Assembly: GCF_028617075.1 (NCBI RefSeq)
Contig: NZ_JAQKGV010000001.1
Location: forward strand, 1-64,000
DNA: 64,000 nt
Direction of reading: 5' to 3'
From: Rubrobacter calidifluminis
Lineage (GTDB): Bacteria > Actinomycetota > Rubrobacteria > Rubrobacterales > Rubrobacteraceae
Both the position numbers and the translations under genes were made by a program. This document shows, piece after piece, positions 35,267 through 44,957 of this stretch. Below the pieces are notes generated by a model. It had not been told where the DNA came from. It searched no databases and saw only the letters and a program-made list of their open reading frames with translations. How positions within the stretch are numbered: position 1 is the stretch's first letter; each line of letters starts with the position of its first letter.

Positions 35267-36364
35267 ATGGAGATGGAGACGCGCCCCGGTCGTGTCTGGG
35301 CCGAGATAGACCTCGGGGCCGTGAGGCACAACGTGCGCGCGCTGCTGCACCGGGCGGCCGGTGCCCGTCTTATGGCTGTGGTCAAGGCCGACGCCTACGG
35401 TCACGGAGCGTTGCCGGTGGCGCGGGCGGCGCTCGAGGCCGGGGCGGATTCTCTGGCGGTGGCGACGCTCGCCGAGGGTGTCGAGCTGCGTGAGGGGGGC
35501 ATAAGGGCTCCGGTACTTGTCTTCGGGGACCTCCTCCCGGAGCAGTTGCGCGAAGCCGGGCGGATGAGGTTGGACGTGACGGTCCACTCGCTCGCTGGTG
35601 CCAGGTACATGTCCTCGCTGCCGGGCCTGCGGGTGCATCTGAAGGTGAACACGGGAATGAACCGCTGGGGGGTGGAACCCGAGCAGGTGGGCGAGGTATA
35701 CAGGCTGCTCGGGGGGCGGCTCGCAGGTGTCTACACTCATCTCTCCTGCGCCGATTGGGACTCCGGGTTCACCCTGAAACAGCTGCTGCGCTTCGAGCGG
35801 GTGCTGGGGTCTCATCCTTTCGGGAACGTCCTGATCCATGCGGCCAACTCCGCCGGCACCCTCTGGTATACGCGGGCACGCTACGACTGTGTGCGTCCCG
35901 GGGGGGCGCTCTACGGGCTGCACCCTCGCGGGGATGCGGGTGACCCCGCCGACGAGGGCCTGCGTCCGGCGCTCAGCCTCAAGAGCTACGTCGCCGGGAA
36001 GAGGTTGCTCGCGGCCGGAGAGAGGGTCTCCTACGGGGCTACCTTCAGGGCGGTGCGCCCGATGTGGGTGGCGACCGTGCCGGTCGGGTACGCCGACGGT
36101 TACCGGAGGATGCTCTCGGGAAAAGGGGTGGCTCTGATCCGGGGCCGCCGGCGGTGCCTGCTCGGCCGGGTGACGATGGACGCGTGCGTCTTCGAGGCCG
36201 ACGAAGAGGTGGAGGTGGGCGACGAGGTGGTACTCCTCGGGGAGCAGGGGGAGGAGAGGATCGGGGCCGAGGAGCTCGGGAGGCTCGCCGGCACGATAAA
36301 CTACGAGGTGGCGACGGGGTTGAATCCCAGGCGGGTCGAGAGGAGATACGTTTCAGGTGTTTAG
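35267..36364 (+). CDS. alr: Alanine racemase
   Basis: This 365-residue PLP enzyme interconverts L- and D-alanine for peptidoglycan. VWAEIDLGAVRHNVRALLH is the N-terminal signature. AVVKADAYGHGALPVAR holds the PLP lysine (Lys40), and the second catalytic base Tyr is in RVSYGATFRAVR. CVRPGGALYGLHP, VPVGYADGY and GRVTMDACVFEADEEVEVGD are also typical. The 180-base gap before it to the lipoprotein gene holds divergent promoters that I could not place exactly. The next gene overlaps its 3' end by eight bases. Confidence 0.95.
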   Translation: MEMETRPGRVWAEIDLGAVRHNVRALLHRAAGARLMAVVKADAYGHGALPVARAALEAGADSLAVATLAEGVELREGGIRAPVLVFGDLLPEQLREAGRMRLDVTVHSLAGARYMSSLPGLRVHLKVNTGMNRWGVEPEQVGEVYRLLGGRLAGVYTHLSCADWDSGFTLKQLLRFERVLGSHPFGNVLIHAANSAGTLWYTRARYDCVRPGGALYGLHPRGDAGDPADEGLRPALSLKSYVAGKRLLAAGERVSYGATFRAVRPMWVATVPVGYADGYRRMLSGKGVALIRGRRRCLLGRVTMDACVFEADEEVEVGDEVVLLGEQGEERIGAEELGRLAGTINYEVATGLNPRRVERRYVSGV

Positions 36365-36698
36365 AGGCTTCTTCAGGGATCTCAGGTGGGGTCCGGCGTT
36401 CAGGCGTTCCCTGTGGTTCACGGTGCTGTGGGTCGTCCTGGTCTACATCCTGAGCCGCGTCTTCCCGAAGTCCTTCAGCCTGCACGGGGCCGCCCAGATC
36501 TTCATCCTCGCCGTCTACGCCGTGCTCTTCTTCCTGTTGTACGCCGTGCTCTTCGCCTTCTCCGAGAGGCGGCGCAGGGAGCAGACGCACAAGAGGAACA
36601 GGAAGGACCTGAAGGAGGGTGAGGAGGGTGTGAACGGCTCTCTCAAAGGCCGCTTCAACCCCAACACCAGCCGCAGGAAGGCCCGGCGACGGCGCTAG
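36357..36698 (+). CDS. Small membrane protein with two transmembrane helices
   Basis: This 113-residue protein has two helices (about residues 18-36, LWFTVLWVVLVYILSRVF, and 45-67, IFILAVYAVLFFLLYAVLFA). A strongly basic C-terminal tail ends in KARRRR. GTG 36357 overlaps the alr stop. No family recognised. It lies between alr and the HD-domain gene in one transcription unit. Confidence 0.6.
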   Translation: MFRGFFRDLRWGPAFRRSLWFTVLWVVLVYILSRVFPKSFSLHGAAQIFILAVYAVLFFLLYAVLFAFSERRRREQTHKRNRKDLKEGEEGVNGSLKGRFNPNTSRRKARRRR

Positions 36699-36699
36699 G

Positions 36700-37473
36700 T
36701 TGGCCTCCGTCGGGGAACTCCTGGAGGTTCTGACGGAGGAGCCGGAGGGTGTGATCCGGCTCCTGCCGGAGCTCGGCCTCGCCAGGGGGCTAGCGCAGAG
36801 CCCCTACCACCACCTGGACACCCTGGATCACATCCTTGAGACAGTACGCCACGTGCGGCGGGAGCTGGAGGAGAGCGTCCTCGGGGCGCGGGTCCCGGCC
36901 GAAAGGTTTGAGGCGCTGCTCTTCGCCGCGCTCATGCATGACGTCGCCAAGCCGCTGACCCGCGGTGAGGTGGAGGGGAGGGTCGTCTTCGTCGCCCACG
37001 ATACCCTGGGGGCGAGGATGGTCGAGGAGATGTGTCTCAGGCTTGGAGCCCCGGCGATGCACTCTGACCTCGCCCGGACGCTCACCTATTTGCACCTGAA
37101 GATAGGGTTCATGGAGAACCCGCGTGCCGACTACCCGCCGGAGAGGATAGCCCGGGCCGCGGGACCGTTCTGCGAAGAGCTCGCGGTGCTCTCGTGGGCC
37201 GACAGACTCGCCGCGCGCGGGCCGCGCCTGAAGAAGGAGCACGTGGAGCGACACCGCAGGCTGTGCGTCAGGTTCCTGCGGGTGAGCCGCGAACTCGGCC
37301 CCCGCTCCGAGCCCGACTACAAGGAGCTCGCCTCCAGGCTCTCATGCCCTCCGGACGCGGTGGTGGGCAGCGCCTCGAGCAGGTTACGCATCCTGCGGGC
37401 CGGGGGGATATCCTGCGGGGAAGCCCTGGCGTGCGCAGGATCTTTCGCTGCGCTTCACAAAGGGTGTAGTTGA
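36700..37473 (+). CDS. HD-domain phosphohydrolase-like protein
   Basis: This 257-residue protein has the HD fold of metal-dependent phosphohydrolases. YHHLDTLDHILETVRHVRRE provides the first His, LMHDVAKPLTRG the HD pair, and VAHDTLGARMVEEMCLRLG further metal ligands. The pattern is like the HD half of bacterial CCA-adding enzymes, but no nucleotidyltransferase domain is present. TTG 36700 starts one base after the previous stop. Substrate is not known; nucleotides or RNA ends are likely for this subfamily. Confidence 0.7.
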   Translation: MASVGELLEVLTEEPEGVIRLLPELGLARGLAQSPYHHLDTLDHILETVRHVRRELEESVLGARVPAERFEALLFAALMHDVAKPLTRGEVEGRVVFVAHDTLGARMVEEMCLRLGAPAMHSDLARTLTYLHLKIGFMENPRADYPPERIARAAGPFCEELAVLSWADRLAARGPRLKKEHVERHRRLCVRFLRVSRELGPRSEPDYKELASRLSCPPDAVVGSASSRLRILRAGGISCGEALACAGSFAALHKGCS

Positions 37474-37532
37474 AGATATCATCGTGGACGTAAGGTACGT
37501 CAGTTTCGCGACGAGAAAGGCAGGCCGAGGCG

Positions 37533-37733
37533 ATGGGAATAAGACGCTCGAGCAGGAACCGCTGGATCTTCGGAGTGTGCGGCGGCATAGCCCACAGGTT
37601 CGGGTGGAATCCGCTCGTCGTGAGGCTGGTGACCGTCCTGCTGGCGATCTTCATCCCCGGCTTCAGCCTGATCCCGGTCGCCATTCTGTACGTGATCCTC
37701 GGCTACCTGCTCCCGGAGAGCGCCGAGTACTAG
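37533..37733 (+). CDS. PspC-domain protein
   Basis: This 66-residue protein is a single PspC domain (RSSRNRWIFGVCGGIAHRFG then two hydrophobic segments including IPGFSLIPVAILYVILGYLL, ending LLPESAEY). PspC proteins act in envelope stress sensing. It stands ten bases before the uracil-DNA glycosylase gene. Confidence 0.9.
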   Translation: MGIRRSSRNRWIFGVCGGIAHRFGWNPLVVRLVTVLLAIFIPGFSLIPVAILYVILGYLLPESAEY

Positions 37734-37743
37734 GCCCGGGGTT

Positions 37744-38376
37744 ATGGATTTCGCCGAGGCGCAGAAGGAGGCGCTTGGTTGCACCCGGTGCGCACTCTCC
37801 CAGTCGCGTACCCGGGTCGTCTTCGGCGAAGGTCCGCTCAACGCGGAGCTCTTCATCGTCGGGGAGGCTCCGGGATTCAACGAGGATAGCGAGGGGCGTC
37901 CCTTCCAGGGTGCCTCCGGGATGCTCCTCGATCGGTTGCTCGCCTCGGTGGGGATGAGGAGGGATCAGGTATACCTCACCACGCTGGTCAAGTGTCGGCC
38001 TCCTGGCACACCTCCCCGCTCCCCGCGACCGTCGGAGGTCAGCAGATGCCGTCCTTATCTGATGGTCCAGATCGCGGCCGTCGACCCCCGGGTGATCGTC
38101 GCTCTGGGCGAGCTGGCTACCAGGGTCCTGACCGGGCGTAAAGAACCGCTTTCGCGCATCCGCGGCCGGGCCGTGCCGCTCGACGGGCGCTACGTCTTCC
38201 CGACGCTCTCGCTGCGCAAGGCGCTCTACACCCCGGCCGACCGTGCTCTTCTCATCTCCGATTTCGGGAGGATCCCGGAGCTGCTCGCCGCCGAGCGCCC
38301 GGCCACCTACGAGACCCTGAACGTACCGCACCCGCCGGGTGACGGCAGGGAGCCCGTGCAGCCGGGCTTGTGGTAG
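37744..38376 (+). CDS. Family 4-like uracil-DNA glycosylase with altered motif
   Basis: This 210-residue protein resembles the iron-sulfur uracil-DNA glycosylases that remove uracil from DNA in thermophiles. The four cluster cysteines (13, 16, 84 and 102) are present. Motif A is FIVGEAPGFNEDSEGRPFQG (residues 38-56), giving the GEAPG loop and the downstream Phe. The usual final motif, PTyHPaa, is replaced: VFPTLSLRKALY (151-162) lacks the HP pair that contacts the flipped base. The activity or specificity may therefore differ. It is the first gene of the tsaE-tsaB-rimI cluster. Confidence 0.82.
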   Translation: MDFAEAQKEALGCTRCALSQSRTRVVFGEGPLNAELFIVGEAPGFNEDSEGRPFQGASGMLLDRLLASVGMRRDQVYLTTLVKCRPPGTPPRSPRPSEVSRCRPYLMVQIAAVDPRVIVALGELATRVLTGRKEPLSRIRGRAVPLDGRYVFPTLSLRKALYTPADRALLISDFGRIPELLAAERPATYETLNVPHPPGDGREPVQPGLW

Positions 38377-38396
38377 CCGGCGGGTTTCTGGTGCCG

Positions 38397-38846
38397 ATGG
38401 AGTGGGAGAAACTCGATGAGGAGGAGCTGAAGAGGCTGGCGGCCAGGGTTGCCGTACTGCTCGAGCCCGGGGACGTCGTGGTGCTCTCCGGGGAGGTTGG
38501 CTCGGGCAAGACCACCTTCGTTCGTGCCGCCATGCGCGCCCTCGGCGTGCGCGAGCGGGTGACGAGCCCGACCTACCAGCTCGCCCGCAGCTACGAGGGT
38601 GAGATGGCGGGATCCGGTGTGACCCTCAACCACCTCGATCTCTACCGGCTGGAGGAGATAGGAAGCGCCGACGTGCTGGAACTCGAGGACTACCTGGATC
38701 CGGGTGCGATAACGTTTATCGAGTGGGCGGATCCCGCGCTCGGCTCGCTCGAGGCCCCCTCTCTCGTCGAGCTCTCACACCAGGGAGAGGGGCTGCGGGG
38801 CGTACGGATCACGGGCCCGCTGGAGGAGCGGCTCGGAGGATGCTGA
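38397..38846 (+). CDS. tsaE: tRNA threonylcarbamoyladenosine biosynthesis ATPase TsaE
   Basis: This small ATPase of about 149 residues assists TsaB-TsaD in making t6A37 of ANN-decoding tRNAs. Walker A is VVLSGEVGSGKTTFVRAAM. SPTYQLARSYEG and LNHLDLYRLEEIGSADVLEL follow, then FIEWADPALG, the usual TsaE set. The start is uncertain: ATG 38397, GTG 38391 and GTG 38370 (overlapping the previous stop) are all possible. It overlaps tsaB by seven bases. Confidence 0.92.
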   Translation: MEWEKLDEEELKRLAARVAVLLEPGDVVVLSGEVGSGKTTFVRAAMRALGVRERVTSPTYQLARSYEGEMAGSGVTLNHLDLYRLEEIGSADVLELEDYLDPGAITFIEWADPALGSLEAPSLVELSHQGEGLRGVRITGPLEERLGGC

Positions 38847-39526
38847 CGCTCGCTCTGGACGCCTCGACGGCGGAGGTGAGCGTGGCGCTCGCCCGTCTCG
38901 AGGGACACGACAGGGAGGTTCTGGCCGAGGTCTCCTGCTCGGCGCGGGGGGCTTCGGAGATCCTGCTCGCTTCGGTGCACGAGGTGCTCGGGCTTGCGGG
39001 AGAGGATCTCGGGGATGTGGGGAGGATCGTGGTCGGTGTGGGGCCGGGGACTTTCACCGGCATCCGCATCGCGGTGGCCACCGCCCGGGCTCTCGCGGGG
39101 GCGCTCGGGGCCGAGATCTGCGCGTCCTCCACCCTGGATGCTCTCGCCCACCCGGCTCTCTCCTCGGGCCGGGAGAGGGTGGTGGCGGTGATCGACGCCC
39201 GGCGCCGCCAGGTCTTCGCCGAACTCTTCGCGGCCAGCGGGGAGAGTACGGGCGTGCTCTGCGCGAGACCGGGCGAGCTCTCACGGCATCTGCCGCGTGA
39301 GGGCGATCTTCTCCTCGTGGGAGACGGGGCCGTGCGCTACCGGGAGGAGCTCTCCTCGCTCGGGCACATACCCGAAGATTCCTCTCCCCTGAACAGGGTC
39401 TCTGCCGCGGGGCATCTCGTGGCCGGCGATCTTGAGCCGGTCCCTCCGGAGAAGGTGGTGCCGCTCTACGTGCGCGAGCCGGACGCCGAGGTGCGCAGGG
39501 AGCGGAACCCCTGGAGCCGGCCTTGA
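38840..39526 (+). CDS. tsaB: tRNA threonylcarbamoyladenosine biosynthesis protein TsaB
   Basis: This 228-residue ASKHA-fold protein is the scaffold partner of TsaD. LTLALDASTAEVSVAL is the N-terminal phosphate loop, and GVGPGTFTGIRIAVATARALA the conserved TsaB signature; VVAVIDARRRQVFAELF follows. The second lobe is short, as in bacterial TsaB. ATG 38840 has CGGAGG just upstream. It overlaps tsaE and rimI, so the t6A genes are translated together. Confidence 0.95.
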   Translation: MLTLALDASTAEVSVALARLEGHDREVLAEVSCSARGASEILLASVHEVLGLAGEDLGDVGRIVVGVGPGTFTGIRIAVATARALAGALGAEICASSTLDALAHPALSSGRERVVAVIDARRRQVFAELFAASGESTGVLCARPGELSRHLPREGDLLLVGDGAVRYREELSSLGHIPEDSSPLNRVSAAGHLVAGDLEPVPPEKVVPLYVREPDAEVRRERNPWSRP

Positions 39527-39960
39527 GCGACCGCAGGATAAGGCGGATGACGCGGGACGATCTTCCGGAGGCGGTGCAGGTCGACGCGGAGTGTCTTTCG
39601 CGCCCCTGGAGCACCGCCGTCTGGCGGGAAGAGCTGGAGAGCCCCTTCGGGCTCTACCTGGCGCTGGAGGAGGAAGGGCGCATCGTTGCCCAGATCGGGG
39701 TCAAGCGCACCTCGGACGAGCTGCACGTGACCACGCTCGCCGTACGCCCGGAGTGCCGGCGCAGAGGTTACGCCCGGGCTCTGGTCCGGGCGGCGATGGA
39801 TGCCTTCCCCGAAGTCCGCAGGGTCCACCTCGAGGTGCGTCCCAGCAACTCCCCGGCCCGTTCACTCTACCGCTCGCTCGGCTTCAGGGAAGTCGGGCGG
39901 CGGCCCCGCTACTACGGGGACGAGGACGCCCTTCTCATGACCCTCGACCTTTCTTCTTAG
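39523..39960 (+). CDS. rimI: Ribosomal-protein-alanine N-acetyltransferase RimI
   Basis: This 145-residue GNAT enzyme acetylates the N-terminal Ala of ribosomal protein S18 or related targets. ECLSRPWSTAVWREELESPF near the N-terminus, LHVTTLAVRPECRRRGYARALV with the acetyl-CoA loop, and HLEVRPSNSPARSLYRSLGF are the RimI signatures. TTG 39523 overlaps tsaB by four bases. tsaE-tsaB-rimI is a common bacterial order. Confidence 0.92.
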   Translation: MSDRRIRRMTRDDLPEAVQVDAECLSRPWSTAVWREELESPFGLYLALEEEGRIVAQIGVKRTSDELHVTTLAVRPECRRRGYARALVRAAMDAFPEVRRVHLEVRPSNSPARSLYRSLGFREVGRRPRYYGDEDALLMTLDLSS

Positions 39961-40183
39961 CCCGTTGCTCACGCTCCCGACGCCGTTCCTCCCGGCGGCG
40001 CTCGAGATCCTCCCTGCCCTCGAAGGGCCTGAGCAGGTAGACGGCCGGGGCGAGGCAGACCAGAAACCCGGCGAAGATGAAGGCCGCGACGCGCAGGTCC
40101 CCCGGGCCGCGGGCCAGGTAGAGGGCGAGCTCGAGCAGCAGCACGAGCGCGATGAAGGCGAACATGAGCGAGAATGCTCTCAT
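39935..40183 (-). CDS. Small membrane protein, unknown
   Basis: This 82-residue protein has two hydrophobic helices (FSLMFAFIALVLLLELALYL and VAAFIFAGFLVCLAPAVYLL) and a strongly charged C-terminus rich in Arg, Glu and Lys. It lies opposite to its neighbours, overlaps the 3' end of rimI by 26 bases and interrupts the tsa cluster before tsaD. The start ATG 40183 lacks a good ribosome binding site. No family recognised. Confidence 0.5.
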   Translation of the reverse strand: MRAFSLMFAFIALVLLLELALYLARGPGDLRVAAFIFAGFLVCLAPAVYLLRPFEGREDLERRREERRREREQRAKKKGRGS

Positions 40184-40224
40184 GGGAGGAGTATATCCTC
40201 GCGTGCCGGAGATAAAATAACCCC

Positions 40225-41220
40225 TTGAGCGTGATACTGGCGATAGAGACATCCTGCGACGACACCTGCGCGGCCGTGGTGGAGGACGACGGGCGCAGGG
40301 CCCTCTCGAACGTCGTCCACACCCAGACCGAGCACGCCCGCTACGGCGGGGTCGTGCCGGAGGTCGCCTCGCGGGCTCACCTCGAACGCATCGACGGCGT
40401 GGTGGAGAAGGCGCTCGCCGATGCGGGGATGACCCTCGAGGAGATAACCGCCGTCGCGGTTACGGTGCGTCCGGGGCTCATCGGGGCGCTCCTCGTCGGG
40501 CTGGCCTCCGCCAAGAGCGTGGCCTATGCCCGCCGGCTGCCTCTCATCCCGGTCAACCACCTCGAGGGTCACGTCGCCGCGGCGTACCTGGAGGACCCGG
40601 CGCTCGAGCCGCCGTTCGTCGCGCTCGTCGCCTCCGGAGGGCACACCGCGCTCTACTCGGTCGGGAGGGACCGGAGCATGTCGCTGCTTGGCGAGACGCT
40701 GGACGACGCCGCCGGGGAGGCCCTCGACAAGGGGGCGAGGATGCTCGGGCTGGGGTTCCCCGGGGGCCCCGCGCTCTCGAGGGCGGCCGAGGGGGGTGAC
40801 CCGGAGCGCTACGAGTTTCCGGTGGCCCTCAAGGGCAAAGACGATCTCGACTTCAGCTTCTCCGGCCTCAAGACGAGCCTGCTCTACACGCTGCAGCGCC
40901 TGGGGGAGGAGAGGGTGGAAGAGGAGCTGCCCCATCTGGCGGCGAGCTACGAGGCGGCGGTGGTGGAGGCGCTCTCCCGGAAGCTGCTGCGGGCCGCGGA
41001 GATGACGGATTCCCGCTCCCTCGTGGTCGCGGGGGGCGTCGCGGCTAACGCCCGGCTGCGCGGTCGTCTCAGGACCGAGTGCGAGAAGAGGGGTATCGGG
41101 ATCGTCATCCCGGCCCCGGCGCTCTGTACGGACAACGCCGCCATGATCGGGGCCGCCGCGCCCCACTCCCCGAAGATAACTTTCCCCGGTTACCTAGGCC
41201 TCAACGCCCGCAGCATCTGA
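40225..41220 (+). CDS. tsaD: tRNA N6-adenosine threonylcarbamoyltransferase TsaD
   Basis: This 331-residue enzyme transfers the threonylcarbamoyl group to A37 of tRNA. ILAIETSCDDTCAAVV is the first phosphate motif, and IPVNHLEGHVAAAYLE holds the two metal-binding His residues. LVASGGHTALY, GEALDKGARMLGLGFPGGPA, DFSFSGLKTSLLY and VVAGGVAANARLRGRL follow. The metal Asp is in CTDNAAMIG. TAAAAT at 40213-40218 lies so close to TTG 40225 that a leaderless transcript is possible. Confidence 0.97.
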   Translation: MSVILAIETSCDDTCAAVVEDDGRRALSNVVHTQTEHARYGGVVPEVASRAHLERIDGVVEKALADAGMTLEEITAVAVTVRPGLIGALLVGLASAKSVAYARRLPLIPVNHLEGHVAAAYLEDPALEPPFVALVASGGHTALYSVGRDRSMSLLGETLDDAAGEALDKGARMLGLGFPGGPALSRAAEGGDPERYEFPVALKGKDDLDFSFSGLKTSLLYTLQRLGEERVEEELPHLAASYEAAVVEALSRKLLRAAEMTDSRSLVVAGGVAANARLRGRLRTECEKRGIGIVIPAPALCTDNAAMIGAAAPHSPKITFPGYLGLNARSI

Positions 41221-41231
41221 GGCCTCGGGCG

Positions 41232-41431
41232 TTGCGAGGGGTTTGTTCCCTGCTCTATACTGCTGGCCGGTGGCCAGCGCGGCTGCCTTTCGGTGCGTTC
41301 CCTTCTTTGCGGAACGGGGAGGGGGAACGCGCGGTTGGTACGGAGATCCGAACAGAGGGAGGGGGGATGCAGGCGGCTTTGTGGCAGATCGGGTACCTGC
41401 CGGTCCACGCTCAAGAAGGAGAATGCAAAAC
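41232..41431 (+). promoter_or_regulatory. Promoter and structured 5' leader of the S53 peptidase gene
   Basis: TTGCGA (41232-41237), an 18-base spacer and TATACT (41256-41261) form a candidate promoter. The 160-base leader behind it contains GCTGGCC-GGT-GGCCAGC (about 41262-41278) and a longer stem pairing GCGTTCCC with GGGAACGC around 41300-41334. No known riboswitch was recognised. AGAAGGAG is the ribosome binding site. Confidence 0.45.
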
Positions 41432-42772
41432 ATGAAGGGTAAAAGCTTCCCGAGGCGGGTTTTCGCCTGCCTCATGCTAGCGTTTCTGGCGGCTGTATTG
41501 TCCGTCGGCGTCGTCGGAGCCAGGGACGCTGCAGCACGCAGGATGGTCAACGAGCCATGGAGGTACCAGGCTCACCCGCCGAAGAGGTATGCTTTCGCGG
41601 CGAACGCTCAGGCTTTCCCGTACACCCCGTCCGAGTGCGTGGCCCGCTACGGGGTGGCCTGCTATTCACCGCAGCAGATCAGACGGGCGTACGACATCCC
41701 GTCCTCGCTCGAGGGAAATGGGCAGTCGATCGTCATCTTCGACGCGTATGGGAGTCCCTCCGTAAGACGGGATCTCGAGACCTTCAGCGAGACTTTCGGT
41801 CTCCCCAAGCCCGATCTGCACATCTACTATCCTCAGGGCAGACCGAAGTTCGACCCCAGAAACCTCAACCAGCAGGGGTGGGCGCAGGAGATAGCGCTCG
41901 ACACCCAGTGGGCGCACGCCATAGCGCCGAAGGCCAGGATCAACCTGGTGATAGCCCGCAACAACTCGGATCTGGCGTTCAACTACGCCCAGACCTGGGC
42001 GCTGGGGCGTGGTCTGGGACACGTCTGGTCGCAGAGCTACGGTACGCCGGAGGCTGCGATCAAGAGCGTGAACAGCAACGTTCAGCTCAGGCTCTCGCAC
42101 AACGGTTACGTGAACGCCCGCGCGCAGCACATAAGCGTCTTCGCCTCTGCTGGTGATTCGGGGGCGGGCAACGGTTTCAGAAAACCCAACGCGCTCTACC
42201 CGGCCTCCGACCCGCTTGTGACGGCCGTCGGCGGGACCAACCTGTTCGCGGGCGACCGCGGGGTTTACCGGCGGGAGACGGTCTGGAACGACTCGGATCC
42301 CGGGCTGTGTCCGTTCGGATGCAGCCAGGGGATCTTCGGGGCGACCGGCGGCGCCGCGAGCCGGGTGTTCAAGAAACCCGCCTACCAGGAAGGTTTTCAG
42401 CCCACGCACCACCGCACGACCTCAGATGTGGGCTACGACGCCTCGGTGTACACCAGCGTGTTGGTGTACCTGAGCATCCCCGGCATCCCCGAGGGCTTCT
42501 ATTTCTTCGGCGGCACCAGCTCCGGGGCTCCGCAGTGGGCCGGCATCGGGGCGCTCGCGAACCAGGCCGCCGGAAGGCCGCTCGGGTTCTTGAACCCCAG
42601 GCTCTACGCCCTCGCGAAGAACGGAGCCACCTACCGGGCGAGCTTCCACGACATCACCCGCGGTCAGAATGCCTTCTACGGCGGCGGGTACGCCGCGAAG
42701 CGCGGCTACGATCTGCCGACCGGCCTCGGCACGCCGAAGGCTTCCACCCTTATCCGCAACCTCTCGCGCTAG
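41432..42772 (+). CDS. Secreted S53 (sedolisin/kumamolisin-type) serine-carboxyl peptidase
   Basis: This 446-residue exported acid peptidase starts with a signal peptide (residues 1-30). The S53 catalytic residues are present: Glu153 and Asp157 in WAQEIALDTQWAHAIAP, the oxyanion Asp242 in VFASAGDSGAGNG, and the nucleophile Ser363 in FFGGTSSGAPQWAG. The C-terminal calcium site appears as FHDITRGQNAF and YDLPTGLGTP. Kumamolisin-type enzymes usually carry a prodomain of about 180 residues; here only about 50 residues separate the signal from the catalytic core. Four extra Cys are seen. ATG 41432 is preferred on ribosome-binding-site spacing. Confidence 0.88.
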   Translation: MKGKSFPRRVFACLMLAFLAAVLSVGVVGARDAAARRMVNEPWRYQAHPPKRYAFAANAQAFPYTPSECVARYGVACYSPQQIRRAYDIPSSLEGNGQSIVIFDAYGSPSVRRDLETFSETFGLPKPDLHIYYPQGRPKFDPRNLNQQGWAQEIALDTQWAHAIAPKARINLVIARNNSDLAFNYAQTWALGRGLGHVWSQSYGTPEAAIKSVNSNVQLRLSHNGYVNARAQHISVFASAGDSGAGNGFRKPNALYPASDPLVTAVGGTNLFAGDRGVYRRETVWNDSDPGLCPFGCSQGIFGATGGAASRVFKKPAYQEGFQPTHHRTTSDVGYDASVYTSVLVYLSIPGIPEGFYFFGGTSSGAPQWAGIGALANQAAGRPLGFLNPRLYALAKNGATYRASFHDITRGQNAFYGGGYAAKRGYDLPTGLGTPKASTLIRNLSR

Positions 42773-42789
42773 GCTGGCATGAGGGCACG

Positions 42790-42830
42790 CCGAAAGGGGG
42801 CGGGGAATCTCTCGTCCCCTCGGCTTTTAT
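42790..42830 (+). terminator. Rho-independent terminator after the S53 gene
   Basis: CCGA/TCGG and GGGGA/TCCCC pair around an eight-base loop, followed by CTTTTATTATT. It ends exactly where the opposing zinc-ribbon gene stops and may serve both strands. Confidence 0.6.
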
Positions 42831-43090
42831 TATTCTGATCTCCCCAGCGCCTGTTCCCTCTCCTCCCCACGCAGGATCACGCTCCGCGCGCACTCCACAC
42901 AGGTGGCGTGTACGTTCTCGGGGTGGTCCCTCGTGTACAGGAAGACGGCAACCTTCCTGGGCACCACGTAGATTATGTGCTCCGTCGCCTTCGAGCAGCG
43001 CTCGCAGAATCGCTCTTGCCGGCCTATCTCCTTCGGCAGCCGGCTCAGGCTCGGGATTCGCTCCGGGCGGAAGATGCTCGCGCCGTTCAT
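42830..43090 (-). CDS. Small zinc-ribbon-like protein
   Basis: This 86-residue protein has two CxxC pairs (RFCERCSKATEH and ATCVECARSV) separated by about 30 residues that include IIYVVPRKVAVFLYTRD. That spacing suggests a single zinc ribbon. No family recognised. ATG 43090 lacks a ribosome binding site; a GTG at 43147 would extend it into the groEL promoter region and is less likely. It is divergent from groEL. Confidence 0.55.
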   Translation of the reverse strand: MNGASIFRPERIPSLSRLPKEIGRQERFCERCSKATEHIIYVVPRKVAVFLYTRDHPENVHATCVECARSVILRGEEREQALGRSE

Positions 43091-43104
43091 CGTCTGTTCA
43101 TGGA

Positions 43105-43133
43105 TTGAATTCCAACCTTCTGCGGAATATACT
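43105..43133 (+). promoter_or_regulatory. groEL promoter, TTGAAT-N17-TATACT
   Basis: TTGAAT (43105-43110) and TATACT (43128-43133) are spaced by 17 bases. The predicted transcript start lies at the edge of the CIRCE element, so a bound repressor would block initiation. The -35 box equals that of dnaK. Confidence 0.78.
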
Positions 43134-43140
43134 TCTGGCG

Positions 43141-44830
<1,690 letters not shown>

Positions 44831-44857
44831 CCGGCTGACACAGCCGGATCCTGCAGG

Positions 44858-44885
44858 GCGGCCCCATCAGGGGCCGCCTTCTTTC
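44858..44885 (+). terminator. Rho-independent terminator of groEL
   Basis: GGCGGCCCC and GGGGCCGCC form a nine-bp stem with a short loop, followed by TTCTTTCTTT. It ends the groEL transcript about 30 bases after the stop codon. Confidence 0.9.
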
Positions 44886-44897
44886 TTTGTGCTTCTC

Positions 44898-44926
44898 TTG
44901 ACATTCTTCTCACGTGACCCTATCAT
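44898..44926 (+). promoter_or_regulatory. Promoter of the universal stress protein gene, TTGACA-N17-TATCAT
   Basis: This is a consensus -35 box (TTGACA, 44898-44903) with 17-base spacing to TATCAT (44921-44926). A TGGTCATACC sequence directly follows the -10 box. Confidence 0.82.
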
Positions 44927-44932
44927 TCACAG

Positions 44933-44947
44933 TGGTCATACCTTTGG
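44933..44947. promoter_or_regulatory. GntR/FadR-type operator TGGTCATACC at the usp transcript start
   Basis: TGGTCATACC starts six bases after the -10 box. It equals ten bases of the perfect palindrome before the oxidoreductase operon (45906-45920), lacking only the final A. TTTGG follows, so a CCAAA-like outer arm is altered. Confidence 0.6.
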
Positions 44948-44957
44948 GAGAAGGAGG

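Noticed and set aside
41243..41431. N-terminal extension of the S53 peptidase to 41243
   Set aside because: The open frame continues upstream, but the signal peptide starts at the ATG at 41432 behind a good ribosome binding site, and the upstream part overlaps promoter and hairpins.
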